In this document: piece after piece, positions 23,101 to 41,439 of the stretch
How the letters are laid out: every line of letters begins with the position of its first letter
Numbering within the stretch: position 1 is the first letter of the stretch
Assembly: GCA_035760965.1 (NCBI GenBank)
Contig: DASTRY010000035.1
Location: forward strand, 124,001-188,000
Source: JADGHX01 sp035760965
GTDB lineage: Bacteria; Pseudomonadota; Gammaproteobacteria; Steroidobacterales; Steroidobacteraceae
Length of the DNA stretch: 64,000 nucleotides
Direction: 5' to 3'
Made by a program: the position numbers and the translations under genes
Notes under the pieces: model-generated
Databases searched by the model: none
The model's input: only the letters and a program-made list of their open reading frames with translations
What the model was told of the DNA's origin: nothing

Positions 23101-25753
23101 CATTCGGAGCGCAGACCATCACGGTGAATGCCATCAAGATTCACGCACCGATCGCGCTGGATGAGGACTCGCGCGTCCGCACCCAAACCCTGCTCACCGC
23201 GAACGGTGACGGAACGCACGACTTCGCCGTGCAAAGCTGCGCGCAGGGCGCCTCGTCGTGGACCTTGCTCGCGAGCGGCCGTCTCGCGCTCGGCGAATCG
23301 GACCCGCCGGGTCCGGCGGACGCCACCGCGATCCGCGAGCGCTGCCGGGAAAGTGTCGAGGGTGCGGAGTTCTATCGACTGCTCGCGGTGCGCGGCAACG
23401 ATTGGGGTCCATGCTTCCGCGGCCTCGCGCGCGTATGGCGCGGTACCGACGAAGCGATCGCCGAGGTGCAGCCGCCCGCACAGCTGAGCGATTTGCGTCG
23501 CTACCATCTGCACCCAGCGCTCGCTGATTCCTCCGGCCATGTGCTGGCCGCCACCATTCCGCTCGAAGCGTCGGCGGGCCAGCTCGGCGGGGCGTTCGTC
23601 GGCGGCGGTATCGATCGCTTCGTGTTCCGCCGCTCGCCGCGCGGCCGACTCTGGTCGCATGCGCGGCGCCGGCATGACGCACCCGCGCCGAACGTGCTCT
23701 CGGGCGACATCAGGCTCGTCGACGAGGATGGTACTGTCGTCACCGAAGTACAGGGCGTGCATCTGTGGTATCTCGATGCGGATGCGGAGCGGCGCGCAGA
23801 GGAGATGCTCGGACGGCGGCTCTACACCATCGAATGGCGTTCGCGACCGCTCGAAGCCGCTGCTGCGCCAGCGAGCGTTCCCTCGCAGTGGCTGATTTTT
23901 GCGGACCGCGCCGGCGTGGGGGCCGCCGCGCGGGATCAACTGAAGAACGAAGGGGCGCGCTGTGTGATGGTCGAGCCCGGCGAGCAGTACGCGCGCCTCG
24001 GCGGCGGCCGCTACACAGTGCGGCCGGCAAATGCTGAGGATATGCGGCGCCTCATCGAGGAGACGCTCGACGCCGATCAAGCCACCGGCATCGCGCATCT
24101 GTGGAATCTCGACGGCCGCACCGATGAGACGATCACGGCTGCGGACCTCGGCCACACACGCGAGCTCGGGTGCGCGAGCGTATTTTCTTTGGTCCAAGGG
24201 CTCGCGCACGGCAGCCGCCGCGGGCGCACGCGACTCTGGCTCGTGACGCAGGGCGCGCAAGCGGTCGGTTCGCAAGGGCGGCCCGTTGCCGTCGCCGCCG
24301 GCGCCGTCTGGGGTCTCGGCAGGTCGCTCGCGTTCGAGCATGCGGACTTGTGGGGCGGGCTCATCGATCTAGATCCCGCAGCGGACGCCGCAGCGAACGC
24401 GCGCAGTCTGGTCGTGCAGATGGTTCGCGGAGATCGCGAAGATCAGGTCGCGTTCCGCGGCAACGAGCGATTTGCGGCGCGGCTCGTGCGCATGTCGATG
24501 CCGCGCGCGGCGACGCCGGCGCGCTGGCGAGTGGACGCGAGTTATCTCATCACGGGTGGCCTCGGCGGTCTCGGTCTGCGCGTGGCGCGATGGATGGTGG
24601 AGCAGGGCGCACGTCGGCTCGTGCTGCTGGGACGTTCGGCGCTGCCGCCGCGCAGCCAGTGGCAAGCGCTCGATCCGGCGAGCCGTGATGGACGCCGTGT
24701 CGCAGCGATTCGAGAGCTCGAAGCGATGGGCGCGGCCGTGCACGTCGCTCGAGTCGATGTCGCCGACGAGTCCGCGCTCACCGAGTTCCTGCGCACGTTC
24801 CGCGCGGAAGGCTGGCCGCCCATCCGCGGTGTGCTGCACGCGGCGGGCACGCTGCAGTACGGCGCGATCGCGCAGACAACGCCTGCGCAGATCGAAGACC
24901 TACTGCGTCCGAAGCTCGATGCAGGCTGGTTTCTGCACCGCTTGTTTGCGGCTGAGCCGCTCGACTTCTTCGTGCTGTTCTCGTCCGCCTCGGGCGTTTT
25001 GAGCTCGCCGATGGTGGGCGCCTACGCTGCCGGCAACGCCGCGCTCGATTCGCTCGCGCAGCATCGGGCGGCTCTCGGGCTGCCCGCGCTCAGCATCGAT
25101 TGGGGATTGTGGTCGGGTGCCGGCATGGCCGAAACCGCGGATGCGGACGCGCTCGCGACGCTCACGGCGCGCGGCATGGGGAGCCTCACACCCGAGCAGG
25201 CTCTCGAAGCGCTCGGTGTTCTGCTCGCATCCGGCGTATCGCAGGCGGGCGTGATTCCCGTGCACTGGAAATCGTGGCGCGAGCGGTATCCGATGTTCAG
25301 CGGCTCGCCGTTCCTCGCGGAAATCCTCGAGACGACTGCCGACACCGGCGAAGCGGCGCGCACCAGCGCGTCCTCGCTACAGGAGCTGTTGGCGCTCGCG
25401 CCGGCGGAGCGCACGCAGGAGGTGATGCAGCGCCTGCGCAAGCATGCCGGCGCAGTGCTGCGGCTCGATCCCGCAACGATCGATGTCAACGAGCCCCTCA
25501 CGGCACTCGGCATCGATTCGCTGATGGCGGTCGAGTTCAGGAATCGCGTCGATCGGGACCTCGGACTCTCCGCGGCGCTGGTGCACTACCTCGATGGCTC
25601 CGGCATCGCGCGGCTCGCCGAAGTGCTGCTCGAGCCGCACGCCGCCACTCCCGCTGCCGCGGCGGATGAGGAGCTGCTCGCGCGGCTGCCCGACATGTCC
25701 GAAGCGGAAATGGATGCGCTGCTGCAGGAAATGATGGCTGACGAGGCGAAGTC

Positions 25754-25757
<4 letters not shown>
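20157..25757 (+). CDS. Type I PKS module KS-AT-DH-KR-ACP
   Basis: 1866 aa. N-terminal docking helix ([19 protein letters not shown]); KS Cys203 (VDTACSSS); AT Ser657 ([10 protein letters not shown]), malonyl-type HAFH at 757. DH His958 in [10 protein letters not shown] and Asp1124 in [10 protein letters not shown], so both catalytic residues are present. [10 protein letters not shown] near 1466, TLQ instead of LDD, and Tyr1623 in [12 protein letters not shown] Ser1788 in [15 protein letters not shown]-terminal helices [14 protein letters not shown]. No methyltransferase or ER, so the unit is a plain alpha,beta-double bond. With the preceding module this predicts a 4-methyl-2,4-dienoyl thioester passed to the NRPS that follows. 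The stop overlaps the NRPS start (ATGA). Confidence 0.95.
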
Positions 25758-32523
<6,766 letters not shown>

Positions 32524-32527
<4 letters not shown>

Positions 32528-35500
32528 CCGTGCGCAAGATGCCGCAGTCGGCGATCGCCGTCATCGGAATGGCCGGGCGCTTCCCCGGTGCGCGCACCGT
32601 GGGCGAGTTCTGGCGCAACCTTCGCGCGGGGGTGGAATCGCTCGAGCCGTATTCGGATGAGGCGTTGGCTGCGCTCGGCGTCCCCGCGGCGTTGCTCGCC
32701 AATCCGAGCTACGTGAAGGCAGGCTCGGCGCTCGAGCGCGCCGCGGACTTCGACGCGGCATTCTTCGGCGTCAATCCGCGCGAAGCGGAAGTCATGGATC
32801 CGCAGCACCGCATCTTTCTCGAGACGGCCTGGGAGGCGCTCGAGGATGCGGGCTACGACGTCGACCGGATCGGTGTGCCGGTGGGCGTGTTCGCCGGCGC
32901 GAGCATGAACACCTACCTCATCTCCAATCTGCTCGCCAATCCGGACGCGCTCGCCGCGACCGGGGCGTACCAGGCGATGATCGGCAACGACAAGGATTTC
33001 CTCGCCACCCGGGTGTCGTACAAGCTCAACCTGCGGGGTCCGAGCTTCACGGTGCAGACCGCGTGCTCGACATCGCTCGTCGCCGTGCATCTCGCCTGCG
33101 AGAGCCTGCTCACACACCAGTGCGACATGGCGCTCGCCGGGGGCGTCTCCATCGCGTTCCCGCAGCGAACCGGCTACTTGCATCAAGAGGGCATGATCCT
33201 CTCGCCCGATGGCAAGGTGCGGCCGTTCGACGCGAAGGGCGGCGGCATTCGCGCGGGTGAAGGCGCCGGCCTCGTCGTGCTGAAGCGGCTCGAAGACGCG
33301 CTCGCCGACGGTGACAACATCCGCGCCGTCATCCTCGGCACCGCCATCAACAACGATGGCGCGCAGAAGATCGGCTACACCGCGCCGAGCGTGGACGGGC
33401 AGGCCGAAGCCATTGCCACTGCGCAGTCGATCGGCGAAGTCGATCCCGCGACGATCACCTACATCGAGGCGCACGGCACCTCCACACCGCTTGGCGATCC
33501 CATCGAGATCGCGGCGCTGACGCAGGTGTTCCGCGCGCACACCGATTCGAAGCAGTACTGCGCGATCGGCTCGGTGAAGAGCAACATCGGGCATCTGGAT
33601 GCGGCGGCGGGCGTTGCCGGTCTCATCAAGACCGTCCTCTCGCTCGAGCATCGGGAGATCGCGCCGAGCCTGAATTTCGAGACCCCGAACCCGCAGATCG
33701 ATTTCGCGGCGAGCCCGTTTTTCGTGAACACGCAGCTGCGCCCGTGGGAGCCTGCGGGTGGCGTGCGACGCGCGGGCGTCAGCTCGTTCGGCATCGGCGG
33801 CACGAACGCGCACGCCGTGCTCGAGGAGGCGCCGCCTGTCGTTGCGACCGACGCCTCCGGGTCCGAACAGATTCTGGTGCTGAGCGCGAGAACGCCTACG
33901 GCGCTCGATGCGGCACGGACACGGCTCGCTGAGTACTTCGCGGCGAATCCGCACGCGAACCTTGCGGACGTCGCGTACACGTTGCAGACCGGTCGGCGTG
34001 TGTTCGACCACCGCTGCATGCTTCTCGCCGACAGTGTCGCGAGCGCGAAGAAGGTGCTGGAGACGCCCGCATCTAGGGAGCTCGAACGCGCTCATGGTGA
34101 AGCGGGCGCGCGCACCATCGCATTCATGTTCAGCGGGCAGGGTAGCCAGTATCCCGGCATGGGCTGGGCGCTGTATCAGAAGGAGCCCGTGTTCCGGGCG
34201 GCGCTGGATTCCTGCGCGCAGCTTTTGCAGAAGGACCTTGGGCTCGATCTTCGTGCGGCGATCTATCCCGAGCTCGCGGCCGCTTACGGCTGGGCGCCGA
34301 TCTCGGCGGAACAGCTCAACGAGACCCGTCTCACTCAACCGGCGCTCTTCGCCGTGGAGTATTCGCTCGCCAAGCTGTGGGAGCACTGGGGCATTGTGCC
34401 GCAGGCCATGATCGGGCACAGCATCGGCGAGTACGTCGCGGCGTGTCTCGCCGGGGTGTTCTCGCTCGAAAGCACGTTGTCGATCGTCGCCGCACGCGGC
34501 GCACTGATGCAGAAGATGGAGCCGGGCGCGATGCTCGCCGTCCAACTCGATGAGGCCGGCATCGGTGCGTATCTCGGTGGTCAGCTCAGCGTGGCTGCGC
34601 TCAACGCTCCGGGAATGTGCGTCGTGTCGGGTCCGATCGCGGCCATCGACGCGCTCGAGCGCAAACTCGAGACGCAGGGAATTTCGGCACGGCGACTGCG
34701 CACCTCACACGCGTTCCATTCGTCGATGATGGATGGCGCGGTCGCGCCCTTCGTCGCAGAGGTCGCGCGGCATTCTCTGAGCGCACCGCGCATTCCGTTC
34801 GTATCGAACGTCACGGGCACCTGGATCACCGCCGAGCAGGCAACGGATCCGCAGTATTGGGGCCGTCACTTGCGGGGTGCTGTTCGTTTCGCGGATGGCG
34901 TGCAGACGCTTGCGCGTGACGGCGATCGGCTGCTCGTTGAAGTGGGCCCGGGGAATACGCTGAAGACGCTGGCGCGACAGACGCTCGGTGTGCCGGACGA
35001 CGCGGTCGTTGCGTCTCTGCCGCATCCTCTCGAGCGCGTGCCCGCCGACTCCTGCGCGCGCCGCGCGCTCGGGCGCGTCTGGCTGGCCGGCATCCAGGTG
35101 AACTGGTCTGCGCTACACGGTGCGCGCAAGCCGCGCCGCGTGTCGCTTCCAACGTATCCATTCGAAAGCAAGCGCTTCTGGGTCGAGCCGCTTCCGCGCG
35201 CGGCGCTCGCCGCCGCCGGTTCCGCCATGGGGGTCGGCCCTGCCGCGCGCAGGAGCGACATCGGCGACTGGTTCTGGCTCCCATCGTGGCAACGCTCGTC
35301 CGCGCTTGCGGCCCGCGCGGCCGCCGGAAAGCGGGCCGCTCGCGGTCGCTGGCTCGTTTTCGGCGATGAGTCGCGCGCCTGCGTGACGCTGCTGCAAGAG
35401 CTGGACAACCTCGGTGTGGAGGTCGTGGACGTGCAGCGGGGCGATGCGTTCGCGCCCATGGGCCCGAATCGTTACGCGATACGTCCCGACGCGCGCGAAG

Positions 35501-37185
35501 ACTATGACCGCCTGCTTGCCGCGGCTCTCCCGAAAAATGCGCCGCTCGCCGGCGTACTGCACCTTTGGAACACGGGAGCGACCGACGGAGCGCCGGACCC
35601 GGCGCTCGGGCGGCGAGATGGGTTCTACAGCACGCTGTATCTCGCACAGGCCCTCGGCGACGTCGCACTCGCTGCGCCGCTACCGGTGCTGGTGGTCTCG
35701 ACGGACATGCAGCCGGTGCTCGGCGCAGAAGCCCTGCGCATCGAGCGGAGCCTGCTCATCGGGCCGGTACTGGTGATGTCGCAGGACGTGCCCAATCTGC
35801 GCGCGCGAAGCATCGACATTGCGTCTGCGGACTGGAATGCGCGTCAAGCGCCGCTGCTGGCCGCTGCGCTGGTGGGCGAAGCCGCGCTTTCGAGCAGTCC
35901 CAATCAGGTGGCCTACCGCAGCGGCTATCGCTGGGAGCAGGCGATGGCTCCCGTGCGGATCGAGTCGCCCGCCGCAGAGGAGGTGCCGCTGCGCCAGCGT
36001 GGGGTCTATTTGATCACGGGCGGCCTGGGCGGCTTGGGGCTGGCCATCGCGCGCCACCTCGCCAGGACGCTGGAAGCGCGTCTGATCCTGACCGCCCGAT
36101 CGGCGCTGCCGGATCGGGCGCGCTGGAGCGAGCTCCTGGAGGACGCGGAGACCTCTGCTGCCGTGAAAGCTCGCATCCGCGCGGTGCAAGAGCTGGAGCA
36201 GCTCGGCGCGGAAGTGCTGGTCGCCGCCGCGGATGTCGCCGACGAAGCCGCAATGTCCGAAGTCGTTGCCACAGCGCGTCGGCGGTTCGGTACGCTGCAC
36301 GGTGTGCTGCACGCCGCTGGACTGCCGGGCATCGGAATTCTGCCGCTGAAAACGGCCGAAGCGGCGGAGATCGTTCTGCGCCCGAAGGTCGAAGGCACGC
36401 TCGTGCTCGACCGGGTGCTTGCCGGAGCCGATCTCGATTTCCTCGTGCTGTTCTCGACCATCAACACCGCGTTCGGCTGGCACGGCACGACCGACTATTC
36501 CTCCGCGAACGCGTTTCTCGACGCCTTTGCGCAGGCGGGCGTGGCGCGCTGCTCGTCGCGCGTGATCACGGTGAACTGGGGAACGTGGCGCGAAGTGGGC
36601 ATGGCGGCGGACCTTGCGGCCCAACGCGGCGACAGCGAGGGCGCTCTGATGCAGCTCGCGATCGCGCCGGAAGAGGGCAGCGAGGCGCTGCGCCGCGCGC
36701 TCGCGTCCGGGCTGACGAATGTGTTCATCACGCCTCGACCCATGCCGGAGCTCATCGCGGAAGTGGCGAACGCCACGCGTTCGATTCAAGCGAACGATGC
36801 AGGCGACGCCGCGCAGGCGGTGGAGGCCGCGCCCGCACAGCCGCTCAGCGCACGCCACGAACGTCCGGAGCTGGACAATCCGTACGTCGCGCCGCGCGAT
36901 CCGGAGGAAGAGAAGCTCGCGGCGATGTGGAGCGAGCTCCTCGGCATTCAGCCGATCGGTGTCGAGGACAACTTCTTCGATCTCGGCGGGCACTCGCTGC
37001 TGGCCACCCGCGTGCTCGCACGCGTGCAGGACATTTTCAAAGTGCGGCTGCCCATGCGCGCCATTTTCGAGGCGCCGACGGTCGCCGGGCTCGCCGAGCA
37101 CGTGCGCACGGCGCTCTGGGCCGCCGAGGCGAAGAGCCGCGCCGTGCGTGAGCCCGAAGAGAATCGGGAGGAGATCGAGCTGTGA
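32524..37185 (+). CDS. Type I PKS module KS-AT-KR-T following an NRPS
   Basis: 1553 aa with almost no N-terminal extension before the KS (QSAIAVIG at about 9). The KS is of the hybrid type that accepts aminoacyl chains (Cys181 in [37 protein letters not shown]). AT Ser633 in [10 protein letters not shown] with malonyl-type HAFH at 729. [10 protein letters not shown] near 1165, no LDD motif, Tyr1325 in GTTDYSSAN. There is no DH or ER. The carrier (Ser1491 in [16 protein letters not shown]) has the NRPS-style FFDLGGHS core, not the DSLMAVELR core of the other PKS carriers here. Acting on glycine from the upstream NRPS it should give a 4-amino-3-hydroxybutyryl unit, a statine-like residue. The C-terminal tail is charged (EEIEL) and ends in a GTGA overlap with the terminal NRPS. 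Confidence 0.94.
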
Positions 37186-40100
37186 CGGTGACCCAGCTCA
37201 TCGCCGGTCTGCGCGCACGAGACGTGCGCGTCTGGCTCGAAGACGGGCGCGTGCGGGTCAGCGCGCCGAGCGGTAGCTTGACGCCGGAGCTGCAGCAGGA
37301 GCTCACCGCTCGCAAGGCCGAGATCAAAGCCTATCTCGCGTCGCTGGAGGTTCCGGCGGAGGAGGCGGCGCCACCCGAGACGCCTGCCGGCGACCTCGTC
37401 GATCGCAGCGTCGGTGAGTTTCCCACCTCGTTCGCGCAGCGCCGGCTGTGGTTCATCGATCGTCTGGAGCCTGGCAACGCCGCGTACATCGTCGCCGGCG
37501 CGCGTGAGCTCTACGATGCCATCGACCCGCAGATGCTCGAAGACGCGGTCAACGACGTGGTCCGCAAGCAAGGCTCGCTCCGTACCGTGTTCCGCGAAGT
37601 CGACGGCGAGCCGGTACAGGTCGTGTTGCCGCAGATGGCGGTGCCTCTGAAGCGGGTCGATTTGTCTGCGCTCCCGGCCGAGGAGCGCGAGCCCGCGCTG
37701 GAGCGGCTGAAGAAAGAAGAAGCCGGTACCCCGTTCGATCTCGCGACCGGGCCGCTGCTGCGTGTCACGCTCGTCACGCAGAGCCCGCAGCGGCACACGT
37801 TGCTGTTCACGATGCACCACATCGTCTGCGACGGGTGGTCGCTCGCCATTCTGCTCGCGGAGATTCACCAGCATTACAGTGCGCGATCGCGCGGCACCGT
37901 GCTGGCGGATCGCCTGCCCGTGAGCTACGCCGAGTACTCGCAGCGGCAGCGACAGCGCCTGAGCGGTGCGGCCCTCGATGGCTTGCTCGACTACTGGACG
38001 CGGCGCTTTGCGGGCGCACCCGCGCTTCTCGAATTACCGACCGACCGGCCGCGGCCGCCGCAGCAGTCTTTTGCGGGCAGCACGTACGGCTTCACGTTCT
38101 CGCGCGAGCTCTCGACGGCGTTGCGGGCGCTGGCACGGGGCGAAAACGCCACGATGTACATGACGCTGCTCGCGCTGTTCAAAATTCTTCTCTATCGCTC
38201 GAGCGGCCAGACCGACATCGTCGTCGGGACGCCGGTGGCGACGCGCGATTCGCCCGAGCTCGAGCGCCTCATCGGACTCTTCGTCAGCACGCTGCCGATT
38301 CGCAGCGATCTCAGCGCCGATCCGAGCGTGAGCGGTTTCATCCGCGAGCTGCGCGAGAATGTGCTGGAGGCGCAGGCGCATCGCGATCTGCCGTTCGAGA
38401 AGCTCGTCGAAGCGCTGCACCCGGCGCGTACCGCCGCGTGGTCGCCCGTGTTCCAGGTCGCGTTCGTGCTGCAGAACACGCCGCTCGCCTCGGAGTTCCA
38501 GACCACGAGTGCCGCGGCGATGTACGACATCACGCTGTTCCTGTGGGACGACCAGGCGGAGATCCGCGGCGGCTTCGAGTACAGCACCGCGCTCTTCGAC
38601 GCCGCGACGATCGAGCGGCTCGCGGACCAGCTACGTGTCCTCGCCGAGCACGCCGTCGAGAATCCGCAGACACCGGTCAGTCGGTTGCCGATGTTGTCGG
38701 CTCCGCAGGTTCGGCAGTTGCTTCACTGGGGCACGAGTCCGAGCACGTACCCGCGCGAGTCGAGCGTCACCGAGCTGTTCGATGCCGTCGTCCAGGCGCA
38801 CGGGAGCGCGGTGGCTCTCGAATCCGCAGAGCCGGCACGAGAGCCGTTTGCGACGTCGCGACTCACGTATCGCGAGCTCGCCGATGCGGCCGCGCGGCTG
38901 GCTGCGACGCTGACGGACAAAGGCGTGCGGCCCGGTATGCGCGTCGGGTTGTACCTCGAGCGCTCGGTCGGAACGATCGTCACGATCCTGGCGGTATTGA
39001 AGGCAGGTGCGGTCTATGTGCCGCTCGATCCCGCGAACCCGCGCGCACGCACAAAAGAGCTGGTGCGGACCGTGAACGCGGAGCTGTTGCTCGTGCCGAA
39101 GTCCGGCGTGAGCAAGCTCGAGAGCCTCGGCGTACGAACGCTGGCCATCGAAGCGTTGTGGCGTGCTGCAGCGAATGCATCGTGCGGCCAGCCGCAGGCG
39201 CCGGTCACCGCCGAAGACGATGCCTACATCATGTTCACCTCGGGAACGACGGGCACGCCAAAAGGTGTGCGCGTCACCCATCGCAACATCGTCCGGCTGG
39301 TCTGCAAGACAAACTATATTTCGCTCGGCGCCGAAGACACGCTGCTGCAGCTCGCGCCGCTCGCCTTCGATGCCTCGACATTCGAGATCTGGGGCGCGCT
39401 GCTGAACGGCGCGCGTCTCGTCGTACACCCGCCCGGTACACCGACGGCTCACGAGCTGGCGCGCACGCTTCGCGATCAGCGCGTCACCACGCTCTGGCTG
39501 ACGAGCGGGCTCTTCAACGTGATGATGGACACGGAGCCCCAGGCGCTTGCGCAGGTTCGGCACGTGCTCGCGGGCGGCGACGTGCTTTCGGTCCCGCACG
39601 TGCAGGCGCTGCTCGACGCCAAGCGTGAGGGCACGGTCGTGAACGGCTACGGGCCGACCGAGAACACGACGTTCACGTGCTGCCATGTCATGCCTGCAGG
39701 CACGAAGCTCGCGGAATCCGTGCCGATCGGTCGGCCGATCGCCAATACGACCGTATACATCGTCGATGCGCACGATCAGCTCGTGCCGATTGGCGTCGCC
39801 GGCGAGCTGGTCACCGGCGGGGACGGCGTCGCGCGCGGCTACATCGGCGCGTCCGCGTCCGAAGCGCAGAAGTTCACGGCGGATCCATTCGATACGCGAC
39901 CGGGCGCGCGGCTCTACCGCACGGGGGACCGGGCGCGCTGGCGCAGCGACGGAACGCTCGATTTCCTCGGTCGCAACGATCGGCAGGTGAAGGTCCGCGG
40001 TTTCCGCGTCGAGCTCGGCGAGGTCGAGGAGGCGCTGCGCGCGTGCGATGGGGTGCGCGACGCCGCCGTGATCGCCCAGCCGGACGCGGCCGGCACGAAC

Positions 40101-41438
40101 GAGATCATCGCGTACGCGGTGCCGGTGGTGGGCGAAGCGCTCGACAAGGTCGCGATTCGCCGCCGCCTGCAGGAGCGGCTGCCCGGATACATGATTCCGG
40201 CGGATATCGTGGCGCTCGCGGCGCTACCGCTCACCGCGAACGGAAAGCTCGACCGCGCGGCGCTGCCGGCGCGGACCGTCGTGGCGCAGCAGCCGGTCGA
40301 GCCGCGCACGATGATCGAGACCCAGCTGCATGCCATCTGGGAGAACGTGCTCGGGTACTCGGGATTCGGCATCCGGGACAATTTCTTCGATCTCGGCGGG
40401 CACTCGCTGCTCGCGCTGCGCATCTTCGCGCAGGTCGAGCGGGTGTTCGGTCGCAAGCTCGCCGCGTCCGTCATGTTCCAGGCGCCGACGATCGAGCAGC
40501 TCGCCGCGCGGCTCACCGCGGAAGGGTTCGAGTCGCAATGGGACTCGCTGGTGACCATTCAGCCGGAGGGCACGAGCGCGCCGCTCTTCATGGTGCCGGG
40601 GATCGGCGGCAACGTCGTCATCTACGCGGGGCTTGCGCGTGCGCTCGGTCGCGATCAGCCGTTCTATGGCCTGCAATCGCTCGGGCTCGACGGCCGCGAG
40701 GCGCCGCTCGACAAGGTCGAAGACATCGCTGCGCACTACATTCGCGAGATTCGGCGCCTGCAGCCGCACGGCCCGTATTCGATCGGTGGCGCATGCTTTG
40801 GTGGTGCGGTGGCCTACGAGATGGCACAGCAGCTGCGCGCGCAGTCCGAAGAAGTGGATTTCCTGCTGCTGGTCGAGACCTGGCCGCCGCCACGGCAGCG
40901 GCCCGTCATCGACACCGCGCTCCGTTACTCGCATCACGTCAGATTTCTGGTGAACGCGGCGCGACGCAATCTCGCACAACTGCGGCTCTCGCCGCGCATG
41001 CTGGTCGCGACGCTGTATCAGCACGCCAAGGTGCTCGGTGAAATGATTGCGCAGCGCGACGTCTATCGCGGCGACAGCGCCGCCATGTACGTCGACCGGG
41101 TTTCCCACGCCAACATACGCGCTTTCGCGCGTTACCAGCCGCAACCGTACGACGGCGAGATTCACCTGGTGCTCGCGTCGGCGCGGCCGATCGGCTCGAC
41201 GCAGGACCCGCGGCTGTACTGGGCGGACCTCGCCCGCGGCGGGGTCCGCCGCTACGACATCCCGGCACGAGACTCGGGGCTCATTCTGAAGAGCCCGCAC
41301 GTGGAGAAGCTGAGCGATTGGCTGCGCGAAGCGCTGCGGGTTGCGCGCCAGAAGGGCGCTCGGGCCGTCGAGAGGATCCAGGTTGTGACGGCGCAATCGC
41401 TCGTGTTCGGCCTGGTCTCGTTCATGACGTTGTTCTGA
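37182..41438 (+). CDS. Terminal NRPS, [TubC docking]-C-A(Val)-T-TE
   Basis: 1418 aa, GTG start behind a GGGAGGAG ribosome binding site. Residues 1-60 are a TubC-type docking domain (LIAGLRARDVRVWLEDGRVR, then SAPSG, then LTPEL). C with HHIVCDG at 212-218. A with TSGTTGTPKGVR near 687 and code DAFWLGGTF, a valine code. Carrier Ser1075 in [11 protein letters not shown] type I thioesterase occupies about 1120-1400. Its nucleophile elbow reads GGACFGG, giving Cys1205 in place of Ser; the strand that usually carries the acid reads LLLVETW (Glu1232 instead of Asp); and the stretch that usually holds GDHxxxL before PHV reads RDSGLIL, with Ser1365 at the expected His. It may therefore release the chain poorly or by a different mechanism. 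A hydrophobic tail (SLVFGLVSFMTLF) ends the protein. Confidence 0.94.
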   Translation: MTVTQLIAGLRARDVRVWLEDGRVRVSAPSGSLTPELQQELTARKAEIKAYLASLEVPAEEAAPPETPAGDLVDRSVGEFPTSFAQRRLWFIDRLEPGNAAYIVAGARELYDAIDPQMLEDAVNDVVRKQGSLRTVFREVDGEPVQVVLPQMAVPLKRVDLSALPAEEREPALERLKKEEAGTPFDLATGPLLRVTLVTQSPQRHTLLFTMHHIVCDGWSLAILLAEIHQHYSARSRGTVLADRLPVSYAEYSQRQRQRLSGAALDGLLDYWTRRFAGAPALLELPTDRPRPPQQSFAGSTYGFTFSRELSTALRALARGENATMYMTLLALFKILLYRSSGQTDIVVGTPVATRDSPELERLIGLFVSTLPIRSDLSADPSVSGFIRELRENVLEAQAHRDLPFEKLVEALHPARTAAWSPVFQVAFVLQNTPLASEFQTTSAAAMYDITLFLWDDQAEIRGGFEYSTALFDAATIERLADQLRVLAEHAVENPQTPVSRLPMLSAPQVRQLLHWGTSPSTYPRESSVTELFDAVVQAHGSAVALESAEPAREPFATSRLTYRELADAAARLAATLTDKGVRPGMRVGLYLERSVGTIVTILAVLKAGAVYVPLDPANPRARTKELVRTVNAELLLVPKSGVSKLESLGVRTLAIEALWRAAANASCGQPQAPVTAEDDAYIMFTSGTTGTPKGVRVTHRNIVRLVCKTNYISLGAEDTLLQLAPLAFDASTFEIWGALLNGARLVVHPPGTPTAHELARTLRDQRVTTLWLTSGLFNVMMDTEPQALAQVRHVLAGGDVLSVPHVQALLDAKREGTVVNGYGPTENTTFTCCHVMPAGTKLAESVPIGRPIANTTVYIVDAHDQLVPIGVAGELVTGGDGVARGYIGASASEAQKFTADPFDTRPGARLYRTGDRARWRSDGTLDFLGRNDRQVKVRGFRVELGEVEEALRACDGVRDAAVIAQPDAAGTNEIIAYAVPVVGEALDKVAIRRRLQERLPGYMIPADIVALAALPLTANGKLDRAALPARTVVAQQPVEPRTMIETQLHAIWENVLGYSGFGIRDNFFDLGGHSLLALRIFAQVERVFGRKLAASVMFQAPTIEQLAARLTAEGFESQWDSLVTIQPEGTSAPLFMVPGIGGNVVIYAGLARALGRDQPFYGLQSLGLDGREAPLDKVEDIAAHYIREIRRLQPHGPYSIGGACFGGAVAYEMAQQLRAQSEEVDFLLLVETWPPPRQRPVIDTALRYSHHVRFLVNAARRNLAQLRLSPRMLVATLYQHAKVLGEMIAQRDVYRGDSAAMYVDRVSHANIRAFARYQPQPYDGEIHLVLASARPIGSTQDPRLYWADLARGGVRRYDIPARDSGLILKSPHVEKLSDWLREALRVARQKGARAVERIQVVTAQSLVFGLVSFMTLF

Positions 41439-41439
41439 G

